Shown here piece after piece: positions 1-9,652 of a stretch of 23,599 nt of DNA; the first letter of the stretch is position 1, and every line of letters begins with the position of its first letter. The stretch lies in NCBI GenBank assembly GCA_003427395.1, contig BFEA01000043.1:1810910-1834508 (forward strand), written 5' to 3'. The translations under genes were made by a program, and so were the position numbers. The DNA comes from Chara braunii. Its lineage: Eukaryota; Streptophyta; Charophyceae; Charales; Characeae. The notes beneath the pieces were generated by a model. It made no database searches, was not told the origin of the DNA, and worked only from the letters and a program-made list of their open reading frames with translations.

Positions 1-33
<33 letters not shown>
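1..33. repeat. (TG)n microsatellite at the left edge
   Basis: A pure TG dinucleotide run opens the window. The right edge of the window is also a TG run, so the ends are probably assembly breaks in microsatellites rather than biological boundaries. Confidence 0.95.
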
Positions 34-34
<1 letters not shown>

Positions 35-567
35 GCATACTCGTGAAACACAGTCATAAGTATGGCGCAGATTCCCAGAACCGACCAGATAATACAGAGC
101 TAATACAAATACAGCGGAAGACTTGAGATACATGGACTGACGCAGACCTAACTCAGACTGCAACGAAATACTCACAAACATGCATCAGTGGTGCGAAAGC
201 CCTGGCCTTGGACATAGGAGGAAAGGCCAGGGTCGATACCCATACACGGATGAATGGAGGGAGGAGAGACGAAGGGAGGAGGAAGGGAAGATGACATGAA
301 CTCAATGTTTCCAAAGATAGTATCTCGAAATGTCAGAAATAGCAAAAATCCGAAATGTCGCGAACACAAAGTCTCACAGTGTCTCAGATCTCGATCTCAC
401 ACTGTCAAGGTACATCTTCAGAGGAAGATGAAATCAGATTCCAAAGTAGTCCTCGACCTACAGTCTCAATGTCGCTGTCTCCAATGCCATCAGAACTCGT
501 AACCATCCCTCATACTCGTAGTAGTCCCGTAGGCGAACTCAGGAGTAGACTTAGACTTAGAAGGTAT

Positions 568-570
<3 letters not shown>
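34..570. other. Unassigned sequence, no gene recognised
   Basis: This stretch contains short open frames on both strands but none with a recognisable domain, and no endonuclease or reverse transcriptase motif like those seen further right. It is purine-rich around 255-295. It ends at the GA microsatellite that borders LINE copy A. I see nothing further that I can support. Confidence 0.5.

Positions 571-658
<88 letters not shown>
571..658. repeat. (GA)n microsatellite
   Basis: A pure 88-bp GA tract. It immediately precedes the recognisable 5' edge of LINE copy A, so the 5' truncation point of that copy may lie in or beside the tract. The Arg-Glu and Ser-Leu repeat frames crossing it are artefacts of the dinucleotide. 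Confidence 0.95.
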
Positions 659-659
<1 letters not shown>

Positions 660-661
<2 letters not shown>

Positions 662-2994
662 CCTCTAAGGCTAGAACGGTCAGTTCGCCAGGTCTCTTTT
701 CGCAGACGGTCTCACAATCATGGTAGAGGTCACATACAACAATTTGGAGGAAATTCAAAAAATGATGGAAAGGTTCACAAAGGTCTCTAACATGGAAGTG
801 AATTGGGGGGGCAAGACACAAGGGTGGTGGACCCACTATCAGGGGGGGCGCCCCCCAGACTCGCCGCAAGTTGCGTGGATGCCATTAGAAACCCCACTAA
901 GAATTATAGGGGTGTCCATGACGGCAGCTGGGTGCCCACTAACTAATGACGAATGGATAAGCGCCCCCGCCCTGCAAAAACTCCTTAACTAGAACAATAA
1001 GTACACCTCCCTTTATGGTCGAGCGTTGGTTATCAATAACGTCGCTTTTACAGCCCTGTGGTACAAGTCGGTGCTCTGACCACTGAGTAAAGGAGCAAAG
1101 GCAGCGACCTTCCTCTGCAGGAGGGATAGTGAGAATAACAAGGCTATCAACAGGGTAGCATGAGATTCAGTTATTCAGTCCAAAGCTCGTGGGGGTCTAG
1201 GGATCATAGAACCTGCTAGACAAATTCAAGCATTGTGATTACAATAGGTGAAAAAAACGATATTCTCACCCCACAGCCCATGGTGCGTAATGGCTCTATA
1301 GCATCTGACCCGCATGGCCCCAGCCGCCCCTCGAGGGGTGCATCCTTTGACCTGGTTGGAGGACCGTTCCTGGATAATTTCGCACAAAATTTCACGAAGG
1401 GGGATTAAACAGGAAGGGGGGGACCAGCCAAGGGACAACTTTTGGTCATTTGTGCTAGGCGTGTGGCGGCGGCTTCCGCTCCCGAACAAACCCCCCTTCT
1501 GACCGTTGGGAAGAAATTTATCGTCAACCTTTGTTTGGGAACCGTTGATTGACAGACCGGAGGGGCTGCACCAAATCGAGCTCTGCCCTGTCGTGAAAGA
1601 GTTGGGTCAAACGGGGAGTGGTCAAAGTACGGGACCTTTGGGATCAAGAGAGACGAGACTAGAAAACAACAGACCAATTGCGAGATACCTTGCGCCATTG
1701 TCATCATGTGGAGAAACACTTGGACGACCTCATTGAGACCATCCCACTAGCATAATATCGAATCCTCAAACAAGGGCCCTCCCTTAAGGAGGGAGATTGG
1801 GTGACGACCAAGGAGGAACCGCCACGAATCGGGCAGGTCCATATGGTAGACCCACAAATGGTCCCAGTGGAGCACTATGCTATCACACGGAGGGAAACCC
1901 TCGAAATAAGCAGAGCCCCTTTTGAATGGGTAAGGAAGACATTGGTATATTGGATCCGGGTCATGAAAGAGAGAGGGGAGAAAGTGGTTTATCAACCACA
2001 GTGGGTTGTACAGGAGTTGGCCCTGGACCCAGTGGAATGGACTTGGGCGCTCCCCCAGAGAAGGGGGGAGGGCACAACATATCATATAACCCTCCATAGG
2101 TTGTCGGTCAAATCCGCCTACAAGATGTTTAGGCCTAAACGATATCTATGGGATGTGGTTACAGACCGTTGGGCCAAGCAGCTCAATGTGTATCGCTCCC
2201 TCTTGACGCCGATCCGATGGTTCAAAGACCAGAAGTCGAAACCTACGAAAATCTCCTCCCTGTAGTGGCAGATAGTGCACCGTTGTTTGCCCACTAATGA
2301 CTGACTAATAGACCACACCAACCTGAAGCAGCGGGGTCTGGCGCTGTCGTGGTGTCAGCGATGCCTAAACATGTTCCCCCCCCTCAAGAAGGCAGAGACC
2401 ATTGATCATATTTTCATGCAATGCCCAATAGCTCAATTTACGTGGCGATGGTGGTACCGTATTTGGCGGAAGATAGTAACAAAGATTCCCTGGCCATGGT
2501 CATGGCGGGCCATCCTGGTTGGCCACTGGCCTTTGGTGGGAGAAAGCTCGGTGTTGAACATGTTTTGGTTGGGCAGGAGAGCGGTGATGTGGGCTCTTTG
2601 GGGGCACATGCGTGTTTTGGCCTTGGATAAAGTGAGGATAGAAGGGGTGGAAATTGTTGAACAAATCAAAGAACAAGTACAACTGGCACTCATGCAGAGG
2701 TGGTCCAACACGAAGTCCCAGTTGGATCTCTTCACACAAATCATGGACTTCAGGAGAGTGGTCACAACATTCTGTACGGACTGGTTGGGTGGAGAAAGGG
2801 AAGGATGGGTAGCAAAAGCCACATGGGGTGGGAATAGGGTAGGTGGACAGCAGGATCTGGAAGAAACAAGGGACTACAGACTAGTGTTTAAGGACTGGTC
2901 TCAGGTGGAACCCTCATTCCCTTTGCCCCCCCCCACAGATTTCCCAGACCCCTTCCCCCCCCATGCCCTCTCCTTGGCGGAAATTCTAGTCTAG
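660..2994 (+). pseudogene. LINE copy A: ORF2 remnant, RT palm to zinc-binding C-terminus
   Basis: This is the decayed C-terminal half of the ORF2 of an L1-like LINE. ORF2 proteins of this class nick target DNA and reverse-transcribe their own mRNA at the nick. Reading frames shift several times, but the order is intact: the RT catalytic box at 699-710, then segments matching copy B (around MVEVTYNN, GWWTHYQG, GLGII), then a core shared with copy C (VKSAYKMFRP at about 2106-2135). A CCHC zinc-binding motif follows (WCQRC at 2350-2364, then DHIFMQC), then a tail ending FPDPFPPHALSLAEILV and a stop at 2992-2994. The catalytic box reads FADG where copy B has FADD, so the second catalytic aspartate is lost. 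Many in-frame stops replace conserved Trp codons. The endonuclease and most of the RT are missing, and the coding part starts within 40 bp of the GA tract. It is clearly dead. Confidence 0.9.
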
Positions 2995-3370
2995 AAGATA
3001 GTTTAACGCTGATCCCGGGGCGGGCGGGGAGATGGAAGGAGGACCCACTGGTGCCCCCCAGTGGCTCCTTTCGGTTTTCCGAGCCACGCCATGGGGTAGT
3101 GGAGGGGCTGCTAGCTTTCTGTGAAAGTTCTGGCATCCGGCGTGATGGGTGAAGAGGCAGACCCCCATTTTTTTATCTCAGCTAGCCAGAGGCAGGGGAC
3201 GCTCGACCCGTTTTCCAGCACAACGACTTTTTTATGATAATCTCATAAGCTAAGTTGGCTAAGGCTGCCAGTGTGTCTCGTCCACTCTATTCTTATGGGT
3301 AGACTGTGAGAACCCCGACCTCGAATTCTATTCCTTGAGTAATACAAGCCTTGGGCACTGGGCCCATTAA

Positions 3371-3418
<48 letters not shown>
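2995..3418 (+). mobile_element. LINE copy A 3' UTR with (TAA)n tail
   Basis: This is the 3' untranslated region directly after the ORF2 stop. It contains a perfect 7-bp hairpin (CCACTGG/CCAGTGG, 3045-3064), the box TGGCATCCGG...GGTGAAGAGG at 3131-3158, a GGGACGCTCGACCCG box at 3197-3211, and a terminal module from GGGTAGACTGTGAG (3298) to CTTGGGCACTGGGCCC (about 3351-3365). The terminal module is repeated at the end of copy B. The element ends in about 50 bp of ATA/TAA trinucleotide repeat rather than plain poly(A). Confidence 0.85.
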
Positions 3419-3419
<1 letters not shown>

Positions 3420-4289
3420 TTTAACATACCTTTTTTTTCAGAACCTACCTACCACAACTCCTAAGATATACAGGGGACCCCTGCAAGCATAGCTTTCTAC
3501 CTCTCTTGGGTGAAGGGAGGTTACCTCTCTCAGTGGAAGAGGGGTAACGAAATGTTTGCCCCTTTGCCCTAGCGTTTTAGGGTGCAGGGTTGGGGCCCCC
3601 CGTGGGGGCCCGACTAACACAAGGACAGAGCATTTGCCAGTAACTGTACCTCCTATTTTATCCTCCCCCACCCCCATCGAGTAATAGTAGTGTCTGTAGC
3701 CAACACTCTCCTACACGCCACACGCAACCCTGTCACACCCGCGCTCACACCCGTGCTGGCTGAAGACCTTACTGATATCGACCGTCGCCCTTTTACGGGG
3801 AAAAAAAAAGATGGGAATACCCGATATGACCAGTCCCAGCGAGGACCCCCTTCAACATTGCATAGTACCCACTTTCAGTTGTGCGAAATTGTAGGCGTAC
3901 CCTCGTCCCGTAGGGACTCGTTGAGGCCCAATGGCTGTAAGGTATGAGCATAATTTCAGCCATCCGGTAGGAGGGTATATGAGCAATTTGGCCATTCCAC
4001 CCCAGTTTTAGGCATGCCTATAGTTCTGCCTGGGTGTGTCTGCAATTTGTGTATTCGGATAGTTGGTTATAACCGCAATTTTGTGGTACCAACCTAGGTC
4101 CACTTCAGTACTGGGCATGCAAAAACAAATCCATTGAGCGTTTTCAGGGTATACATGCAAGTTGGCACTGGGACTGGGTATAGCGGGTATTCTCATCTTT
4201 AAGCAGGGTACAAATGCAATTTTCCCCCTCCCAAAGAAAAAGAAAGAAAAATCTCGCCTTCTAGATGGGCGGTAGGAAGCTTGCTGAGG
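3419..4289. other. Intergenic; small palindromes, degenerate short repeats
   Basis: No coding sequence is recognised. Two hairpins are visible: GTTACCTCTC with GAGGGGTAAC (3520-3548) and GGGCCCCC with GGGGGCCC (3593-3611). From about 3974 to 4230 a loose motif of GGGTAT...TGCAATTT type recurs at about 3974, 4030, 4148 and 4206, which suggests an old tandem repeat with a period near 58 bp, with one interval doubled. Confidence 0.4.
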
Positions 4290-4375
4290 TAAGTACTTGG
4301 CGACGGGAATCAAACCCACGACCTCCTGAAACCCGCTTGTGTGCCTGCGGCCGTTGGCCCCCGAAATCTGCATCA
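4290..4375 (-). repeat. Possible tRNA-derived SINE relic
   Basis: On the minus strand a B-box-like T-arm (GTGGGTTTGATTCCCGT, about 4297-4316) lies roughly 40 nt after an A-box-like GGGCCAACGG. That spacing is right for a tRNA-type Pol III promoter. No clean cloverleaf or tail can be drawn, so it is a candidate degraded tRNA-derived SINE, not a tRNA gene. Confidence 0.35.
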
Positions 4376-4419
4376 AGCAGATACTACTGATGTTCGTAGG
4401 GGAAGGGCACCAGAGGGCA

Positions 4420-4690
4420 CCGTGGAGGGGTTGGTCTAGTTGGCATGGTCCCTGACGGTTGATCCCTGGCCAATATCATTGTCAAGCGCATCGGCTCCCG
4501 CCTTTTTCGCAAAGGCGAAAGCCCTCCCGGCCATGCTGATTCGCACGGCCAATCTAGACCGCGCGATCCTTCAGATTGGACGGCCAGATTTGGCGCGCTA
4601 GCGGCATAACGAATGGCCAGCTCCAAAAGGATCTAGCCTAGAGGTGCGGGTTCCTCAGATTCGATCCCGGTACCCGCCGGGTGGCAGTCC
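4420..4690 (+). repeat. GC-rich segment with A-box/B-box-like motifs
   Basis: TAGCCTAGAGG (about 4634-4644) matches the Pol III A-box consensus and GATTCGATCCC (about 4659-4669) resembles a B box, but they are only about 25 nt apart, too close for an intact tRNA. A second A-box-like GGTCTAGTTGG lies near 4431. It may be another tRNA-derived SINE relic. I see no gene here. Confidence 0.25.
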
Positions 4691-5264
4691 TATACCGTAA
4701 CCTACTGGGCTTGCTCCTATTACGACAGTGATAGGAGCAACTCTTCCATATGAAGAGCTTGCCCAGTCTCTATTTCCCTCTGTCGTGGCCTTGCAGGCCC
4801 TACCCGCTTATGGCCCTTCTGCCTCGCCTGCTTGAGGCTTTGAAGGTCCTGTTCGCTGGTTTGTCCCATCAGTTGGCCGCGAGTATCGACCGCGGCGGCC
4901 CCCAACCCTTAACAGAGCAGGCTGCTGGGCCTCACGGCCACCCATCGTAGTTTTAACCCCCCGTACGGTGGTCACTATTAGCCTTGTATGGTCTGAATCG
5001 CGCGGCTGCTAAGCCGCGCGTCATTATTTTAGGTAGGATAGGTTTAGCTTTAGCGTTCCCACATCCGTGTGCCTCTGCGACCCCGCTAGAAACTGCCGAA
5101 TACTGCCATTACTCTTGGATGCCGCAGGTGTCCGAACTAGGGTTCTAAAAGTTTTAGCTTCCCGGTCATAGGTCAGGTCCGAATAAACTTTTGACAAACG
5201 TCGGTCTCATCTAGTCCTTCAACTCAACGAAAGAGTCGGACAGTGTCGGGCGTTCAAGAACCCT
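4691..5264. other. Intergenic, with a GC-rich hairpin at 4999-5020
   Basis: No gene is recognised. The clearest structure is a perfect 9-bp stem with a 4-nt loop: CGCGCGGCT (4999-5007) and AGCCGCGCG (5012-5020). There is no following T-run in either orientation that would make it terminator-like, and bacterial-type terminators are not expected here. Confidence 0.5.
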
Positions 5265-5309
5265 GGCAAATACCCTTGTCAAGGTATTTGCGCCGACATC
5301 GCTCACCTG
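5265..5309 (+). repeat. Palindromic 45-bp repeat, copy 1
   Basis: A perfect 8-bp stem CAAATACC/GGTATTTG is followed by a GCCGACATCGCTCACCTG tail. A diverged copy in the same orientation is at 6899-6947. Flanks of the two copies do not match, so this is a short dispersed repeat or the ends of a larger eroded element. Confidence 0.5.
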
Positions 5310-5521
5310 CAGGTCGGGTGTGGTTGCTATAACCTTCCCTGTAATGCTATAATGATAATAATACCAACTGACCTAGCTCTGTTGGTGCACCCCTGAACTG
5401 TTGAAATCTCCACTGGAAGTAGACGAGTGAAATATTACCATTCTGATTTACCTAGGGCTGGTCAGTTCGGTGGTGATATCTCAAGGCCATCGCCCTATTT
5501 TTTTTTAAAAGGCCTGAAAGC

Positions 5522-5993
5522 CTGGGCCACCAACCGGGCCGCGCGGATCACCTGGTTTGACTAGGCAACCCGGTCATGCGAGGGAGGACAGCACAAAAAT
5601 AAATTGAACAAGTTTTTTTTTTTTTTAACCTCAATTAAAGTCATGAAATGGGTCTGAACAACTTTTGCCTTGAGGTCACATCGAGATTCTCTACCAAATT
5701 TAAAATAAAAAATAAAAAAGAAAAACTACGCAGGAATCTAAAAAATGAGTTATAATTGCAATATGGGCCAAGCTACAGTTTCGAATTGCAGTTTGGGCAA
5801 TGTCTACAACCCAACTTTCTAGCCAGGTAGAGAGCCCGAAGTGCAATTGCAAACTGTATCTTGCCCCATAGTGCAATTATAACTTGTTTTTGACACTCTA
5901 TTGAAGTTAACCTAAAAAAAAAAAACTACTTTTTATTTTTATTTTTACTTTGCCCGGCTGGACAACCTGCCCCGGGCCACTCTGGTAGCCTAG
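5522..5993. mobile_element. Foldback/MITE-like element, relative of 10828-11383
   Basis: The termini CTGGGCCACCA (5522-5532) and TGGTAGCCTAG (5983-5993) are inverted repeats with one or two mismatches. Inside, a segment around 5645-5705 (ACAACTTTTGCC...CTACCAAATTTAAAATAAA) matches the interior of the 10828-11383 element at about 11235-11290. A second internal inverted repeat (5740-5798 with 5840-5900) forms a long imperfect stem. No transposase is encoded. A target duplication is not clear, so the ends are less certain than for the two relatives further right. Confidence 0.6.
5740..5900. repeat. Internal inverted repeat of about 58 bp per arm
   Basis: The left arm (GAGTTATAATTGCAATATGG...) and the reverse complement of the right arm (AAGTTATAATTGCACTATGG...) align over about 55-58 bp with few mismatches, around a spacer of about 40 bp. 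As RNA or single-stranded DNA it would form one long hairpin. Confidence 0.75.
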
Positions 5994-6007
5994 CAAAAGG
6001 CTATCCT

Positions 6008-6142
6008 TTTTTTTTTTTTAACTCCTCTCGGGGCACCGCTTGAGGAGGTGGTAAGAACATCCTCTTAAAGTGACCCCCTTCTTGGAGACTCCATCTATTG
6101 GTGGGGAGCTTAAAATCTGGAAATCGGGTCCAGCGTCCCTTA
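6008..6142 (-). mobile_element. 3'-UTR-only LINE fragment with poly(A)
   Basis: Read on the minus strand, the box GGGACGCTGGACCCGATTTC is followed by CTCCCCACCAATAGATGGAG, about 60 bp of specific sequence, and a poly(A) tail seen here as a T-run at about 6008-6020. The same two boxes occur near the tails of copies C and D and at 23383-23434. I found no convincing target-site duplication, and the 5' limit is uncertain. Confidence 0.65.
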
Positions 6143-7151
6143 CATGATTAAACCTTATAATAGGAACAAATAATTGCATGGTCTAATTTCTAGACAAAAG
6201 GAGGCCACACCTTGGCCTATCGGTCGCTTCTACGGGCGCCAAATTCCTGCATCTGCGTCGTGAAGGTTCAAGACGATCCCCAATTACTAAGCACACCCTC
6301 TACCACGACAACATTGTATTGTCGTTATTCCAGGCTCGAACGAGCAGCCACATTCAAACCCGCACCCTTACTATGTCGTTCGATGATCTCACTACTTTGA
6401 GTTGGAGAAACTCTCAACTTCCTTCTGCACCACGCCCCATTTACGGGAGCCTTGTCGAGATCATAGGGGACCTCCATTGGAAAAAAAAGAAGCACAAAAA
6501 TTAAAAGTTTCACAAGCCCAGCACTAACCAAATTAAGGCATCGGCCCAAGCTGGTTAACAAAACTCACATCAAGTGTCAACATCGTCAGCTAACTCGATG
6601 ATGGCCACGACAACGGCAACCCCTATATGCGCGCATGCAGTGTGCGCGATTATATTATTCAAAACATTGATCTTTTAACTCACTTTGTTTTGCGAGATCA
6701 CCAGCCTCTCTGCAGATTCGCGGAATGAACAAACGTCGGGGCAACCAACGTGCCTTGAAGTGTGGGCCCGCCCACTCTCTTACCTAACCATACTCGAGCT
6801 CGCCGCTAATGAGAATTAATTGCGAACCGCGTAGGAGTAAATGTGTCACTACCTTACTCATCACCACATATGCCGCTCATGCAAGACGCGAAAAATACGG
6901 ACAAATATCCTTATGAGGGTATTTGTGTCGACATCTCCGTTACATGATGGGGAACAAGAAAGTAGACAGGAGATGCGATGGCAAAATGCTTTGTTTTTAT
7001 GTTAGCCCCCACCCACCCTCTTTCTCCAACTTGAACGCCCCCCTTGTACTCCTTGACCACCGCCAATTAGGACGGAGACAACATGGATCCCAAGTAGTTG
7101 TTAGCAGGTAGTAAGAAAGAAGTTGACTTCAAGAGAAGAATATAGCTAGTT
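6143..7151. other. Intergenic, no gene recognised; second palindromic repeat
   Basis: Short open frames exist but none resembles a known protein. It contains a perfect 7-bp hairpin ACGACAA/TTGTCGT (6305-6325) and the second copy of the dispersed palindromic repeat at 6899-6947 (CAAATATCC...GGGTATTTG then TGTCGACATC). Nothing else can be supported. Confidence 0.5.
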
Positions 7152-7225
7152 CAGCGTTACCAGCCCAAATGTTCGGGAGGGGTCGAGCCACCCCCCCGAA
7201 TGTTCAACCTGTCGGGTGCATTGGT
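7152..7225. mobile_element. Solitary hAT-like terminus
   Basis: CAGCGTTACCAGCCC at about 7152 matches the left terminus of the 8290-9048 element (CAGGGTTACCAGCCC) at 14 of 15 positions and is likewise followed by an imperfect palindrome (TGTTCGGGAGGGGT with ACCCCCCCGAATG). I found no matching right terminus before 8290, so this looks like a truncated or decayed copy. Confidence 0.5.
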
Positions 7226-8281
7226 CATACTTTTCATAAAATCTTTTGCGATATGATAGATTTAAAGAGGAATAATTTCTCTCTCCCAAAGAACTTTCAC
7301 TATGCTGAAAGATCATCCCCATTGAGTTACCATCATATATGCAACACATTTTACATATCGTAGTACAAGTAAGTTGACGAAGGGTTTTGATTTATGTACC
7401 ACTAGTACCTCTAGCCTAAATTTCATTGTGCTTCAAGTTTTGTCGATCTAGAGTTCCACGAGTCCCTCTCCATTTTCTTTTCTCGTACTCTCACGGAAAG
7501 AAAAGAAACAAAAAAAAGTAGTAGCTGTGGAACTCACAAAAGAAGAAGGAAAAAAAAAAAAAACAAAGCTTTGGCCGTGAAATGTAGTTGTATACATTCT
7601 TGGAAGTGGTAGTATGAGTGTGCCCTCAGTGAGGGCGTTCCAACCTCGTTGCCAAGTTGTTAGACTCCATAAAGACAAAGAAGGGGAAAAAAAAACATAG
7701 ATTCGACCATGAAATTGACTCCATACGTTCCTCTAAGTGTCAGTGTATTCAGGGTTACAATCCTTTGAGGAAATACAACTTGAGTAAATCACGGATTTTG
7801 CCTGCCTCGTTGGCAGGGGACTCATAAGAATGAGACAAGAAAGGAAAAAAACAAAACAACAACATTTACAATCTCACCGTTTTAGCTATAAGATTCATCA
7901 TTATGTAGAAGACTACTGTGAACACGACTTCCTGGACTACCATGCCCGACATCATTGCAGTAGAGAAAATACATTTTTTTTTTTTTTTTAAGGCGCAGAC
8001 AAATATAAAACGAAACTTTATGAGACTTAACGAACCTGGATCCCACTTCGAATTCCTCGGGAACGGATATTTTTCCCTAATTTACCATCACAAGGGGAAG
8101 TACTAGTGGTTCAACACTCCGAATTCAAGTGTTTTCATACGTAGTAATGTTTGAAAAATTATGTGATAATACATTGTGCTTTATGTAATTGAAAAAATAA
8201 ATGTGAAGGAAGTTTTTACTTAACCCAATGAAATTGGCTTAAACAAGAAAAGCGGTATCTCCAATCGTGATAAAAAATATA
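7226..8281. other. AT-rich intergenic sequence
   Basis: No gene or clear element. It has several A and T homopolymers (7548-7563, 7977-7990). A CAGGGTTACAATCC at about 7749 resembles a hAT-type terminus but lacks the longer match seen at 7152 and 8290. Confidence 0.45.
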
Positions 8282-9056
8282 TGTACAATCAGGGTTACCA
8301 GCCCGTACGTACGGAGGCCCCCGGGCGGACCTCCGTACGTTCGGGGTCCCATACGGGGTTTGAACCCGACGGCGTTCGGCCCCCGCCAAAAATTATTTCG
8401 AGGCCTAAAAATAATTTTTTTCTTTTCTGAAGTTTTTTTTACGAGTTCTTTATGACGTGAGGTACATGCCTATAAATTTTCAAGTCATTTGGCTTGGCCA
8501 AATAAGAATTAAAAATCGCCAAAGATGGCGGTGTCAAAACGTGCTCGCCCATGTTTTTTTTCACTTTTTACTTTTCGTTTCCACTTTAGTTCGGGGTCTA
8601 AACAATTTTATTATTTTTTGAAAATTTTTAAGTGGGTTTTGTATTATGTGAAGTACACATATGTAAATTTTCAGAGCATTAAGCTATGCCAAAAAAAAAT
8701 AAAAAATCGCCAAAGATGGCGGTGTCGAAAACATGCTCGCGCACTCACTAAATTTAATTCTCTTTTTATTTTTATTTATTTTTATTATTAGTATTTGTTC
8801 TATGTATTTTATTTTTATTTCAAATTTGGTAAGGAATTCGGACGTAATGCTCACACAAATCTTGTTTAATTTATTTTTCTCCATAACATGTCTTTTTTTC
8901 AGATTTTTTTGATGATTTGTTTTTTTTTTTTTTTTTTTTTTTTTGGGTCTGCGTTCGGCCCGAACGGCCGAACACATTCCCAAGGGGGCCCATATGTTCG
9001 GGCGTTCGGGTTCGGGCATTCGGCCCATCCCGAATGCCGTTTACCCTGTCTACAAT
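8282..9056. mobile_element. hAT-like non-autonomous DNA transposon with 8-bp TSD
   Basis: The element proper is 8290-9048 (759 bp). It begins CAGGGTTACC and ends with the inverted counterpart GTTTACCCTG. It is flanked by TGTACAAT (8282-8289) and TCTACAAT (9049-9056), an 8-bp TSD with one mismatch. The 8-bp TSD and CAGGG terminus are hallmarks of hAT transposons. No transposase is encoded. Inside are a perfect 10-bp hairpin near the left end (CGTACGGAGG 8308-8317, CCTCCGTACG 8330-8339), a tandem duplication of about 191-bp period around two CGCCAAAGATGGCGGTGTC segments, and a stretch at 8825-8905 shared in the same orientation with 11025-11115. Confidence 0.75.
8420..8800. repeat. 191-bp tandem duplication inside the hAT-like element
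   Basis: The segment around TCGCCAAAGATGGCGGTGTC occurs at about 8517 and again at about 8708. Similarity extends upstream through TACAT..TATAAATTTTCA. Copies share a TGCTCGC/ATGCTCGC continuation. The period measured between the two AAAGATGGCG blocks is 191 bp. Confidence 0.7.
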
Positions 9057-9652
9057 AATAAATTTACAAACCTTACCCCTATAGGTTGTAAATGAAAAAC
9101 AATTACTAAAACACTTATCAAATAAAGTTGTTTGGAAGACAACATATATATCCAAACATTGGTTGTCAAACTGTATCCCCCAAGTCACTTAGGACATAAA
9201 TAAGTGAACTAACTAATCAAACATTAATAACTATGAGTTAAAAAACACAACCGAGTTGATAGTCAATAATAACAAATGCTTTGTTTTCTTCAAGGATTAT
9301 ATGATATGCCTCTGTAACGAAGCGCTACCTCTTGTATAAATATTTATAAAGGTTGTTTGAGTGTTTATTCCCCCTCTTATAAAGTCCTACTAACTATGTT
9401 GTAACTCAATAAAGTTTTCATGAATTAAAACCACGTACCAATATTTTATTGTATACCCACGTAATGCTTCTATCACACAAGAATGGCAGAGTACTAATAT
9501 CACCAGTACAATAATCATATGTTATTTATATAAAGGTTATTACAGTGTTTCCCAACCGAACGTTGAAAGGGTCGAATAAACTGAAAAACCCCTCATGTTC
9601 GTTTATTTTTATTTTTATTATGAATCCACGAATCAATCAATCGATCAAAGCA
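9057..9652. other. AT-rich intergenic sequence
   Basis: Low-complexity AT-rich sequence with no convincing reading frame, no terminal repeats and no poly(A)-tailed element that I can delimit. Confidence 0.5.

Noticed and set aside
566-790. Open frames with long Arg-Glu repeats across the GA tract (and Ser-Leu repeats at 15452-15885 and 21982-22264)
   Set aside because: They are translations of dinucleotide microsatellites; no non-repeat part resembles a protein.
4999-5020. GC-rich hairpin as a transcription terminator
   Set aside because: No adjacent T-run, and factor-independent terminators are not expected in a eukaryotic nuclear sequence.
6008-6220. GGCTATCC/GGCCTATCG as the TSD of the 6008-6142 fragment
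   Set aside because: The match is short and imperfect, unlike the 13-16-bp duplications of the other insertions.
7749-7763. CAGGGTTACAATCC as another hAT terminus
   Set aside because: The match stops after about nine bases and there is no partner terminus or duplication.
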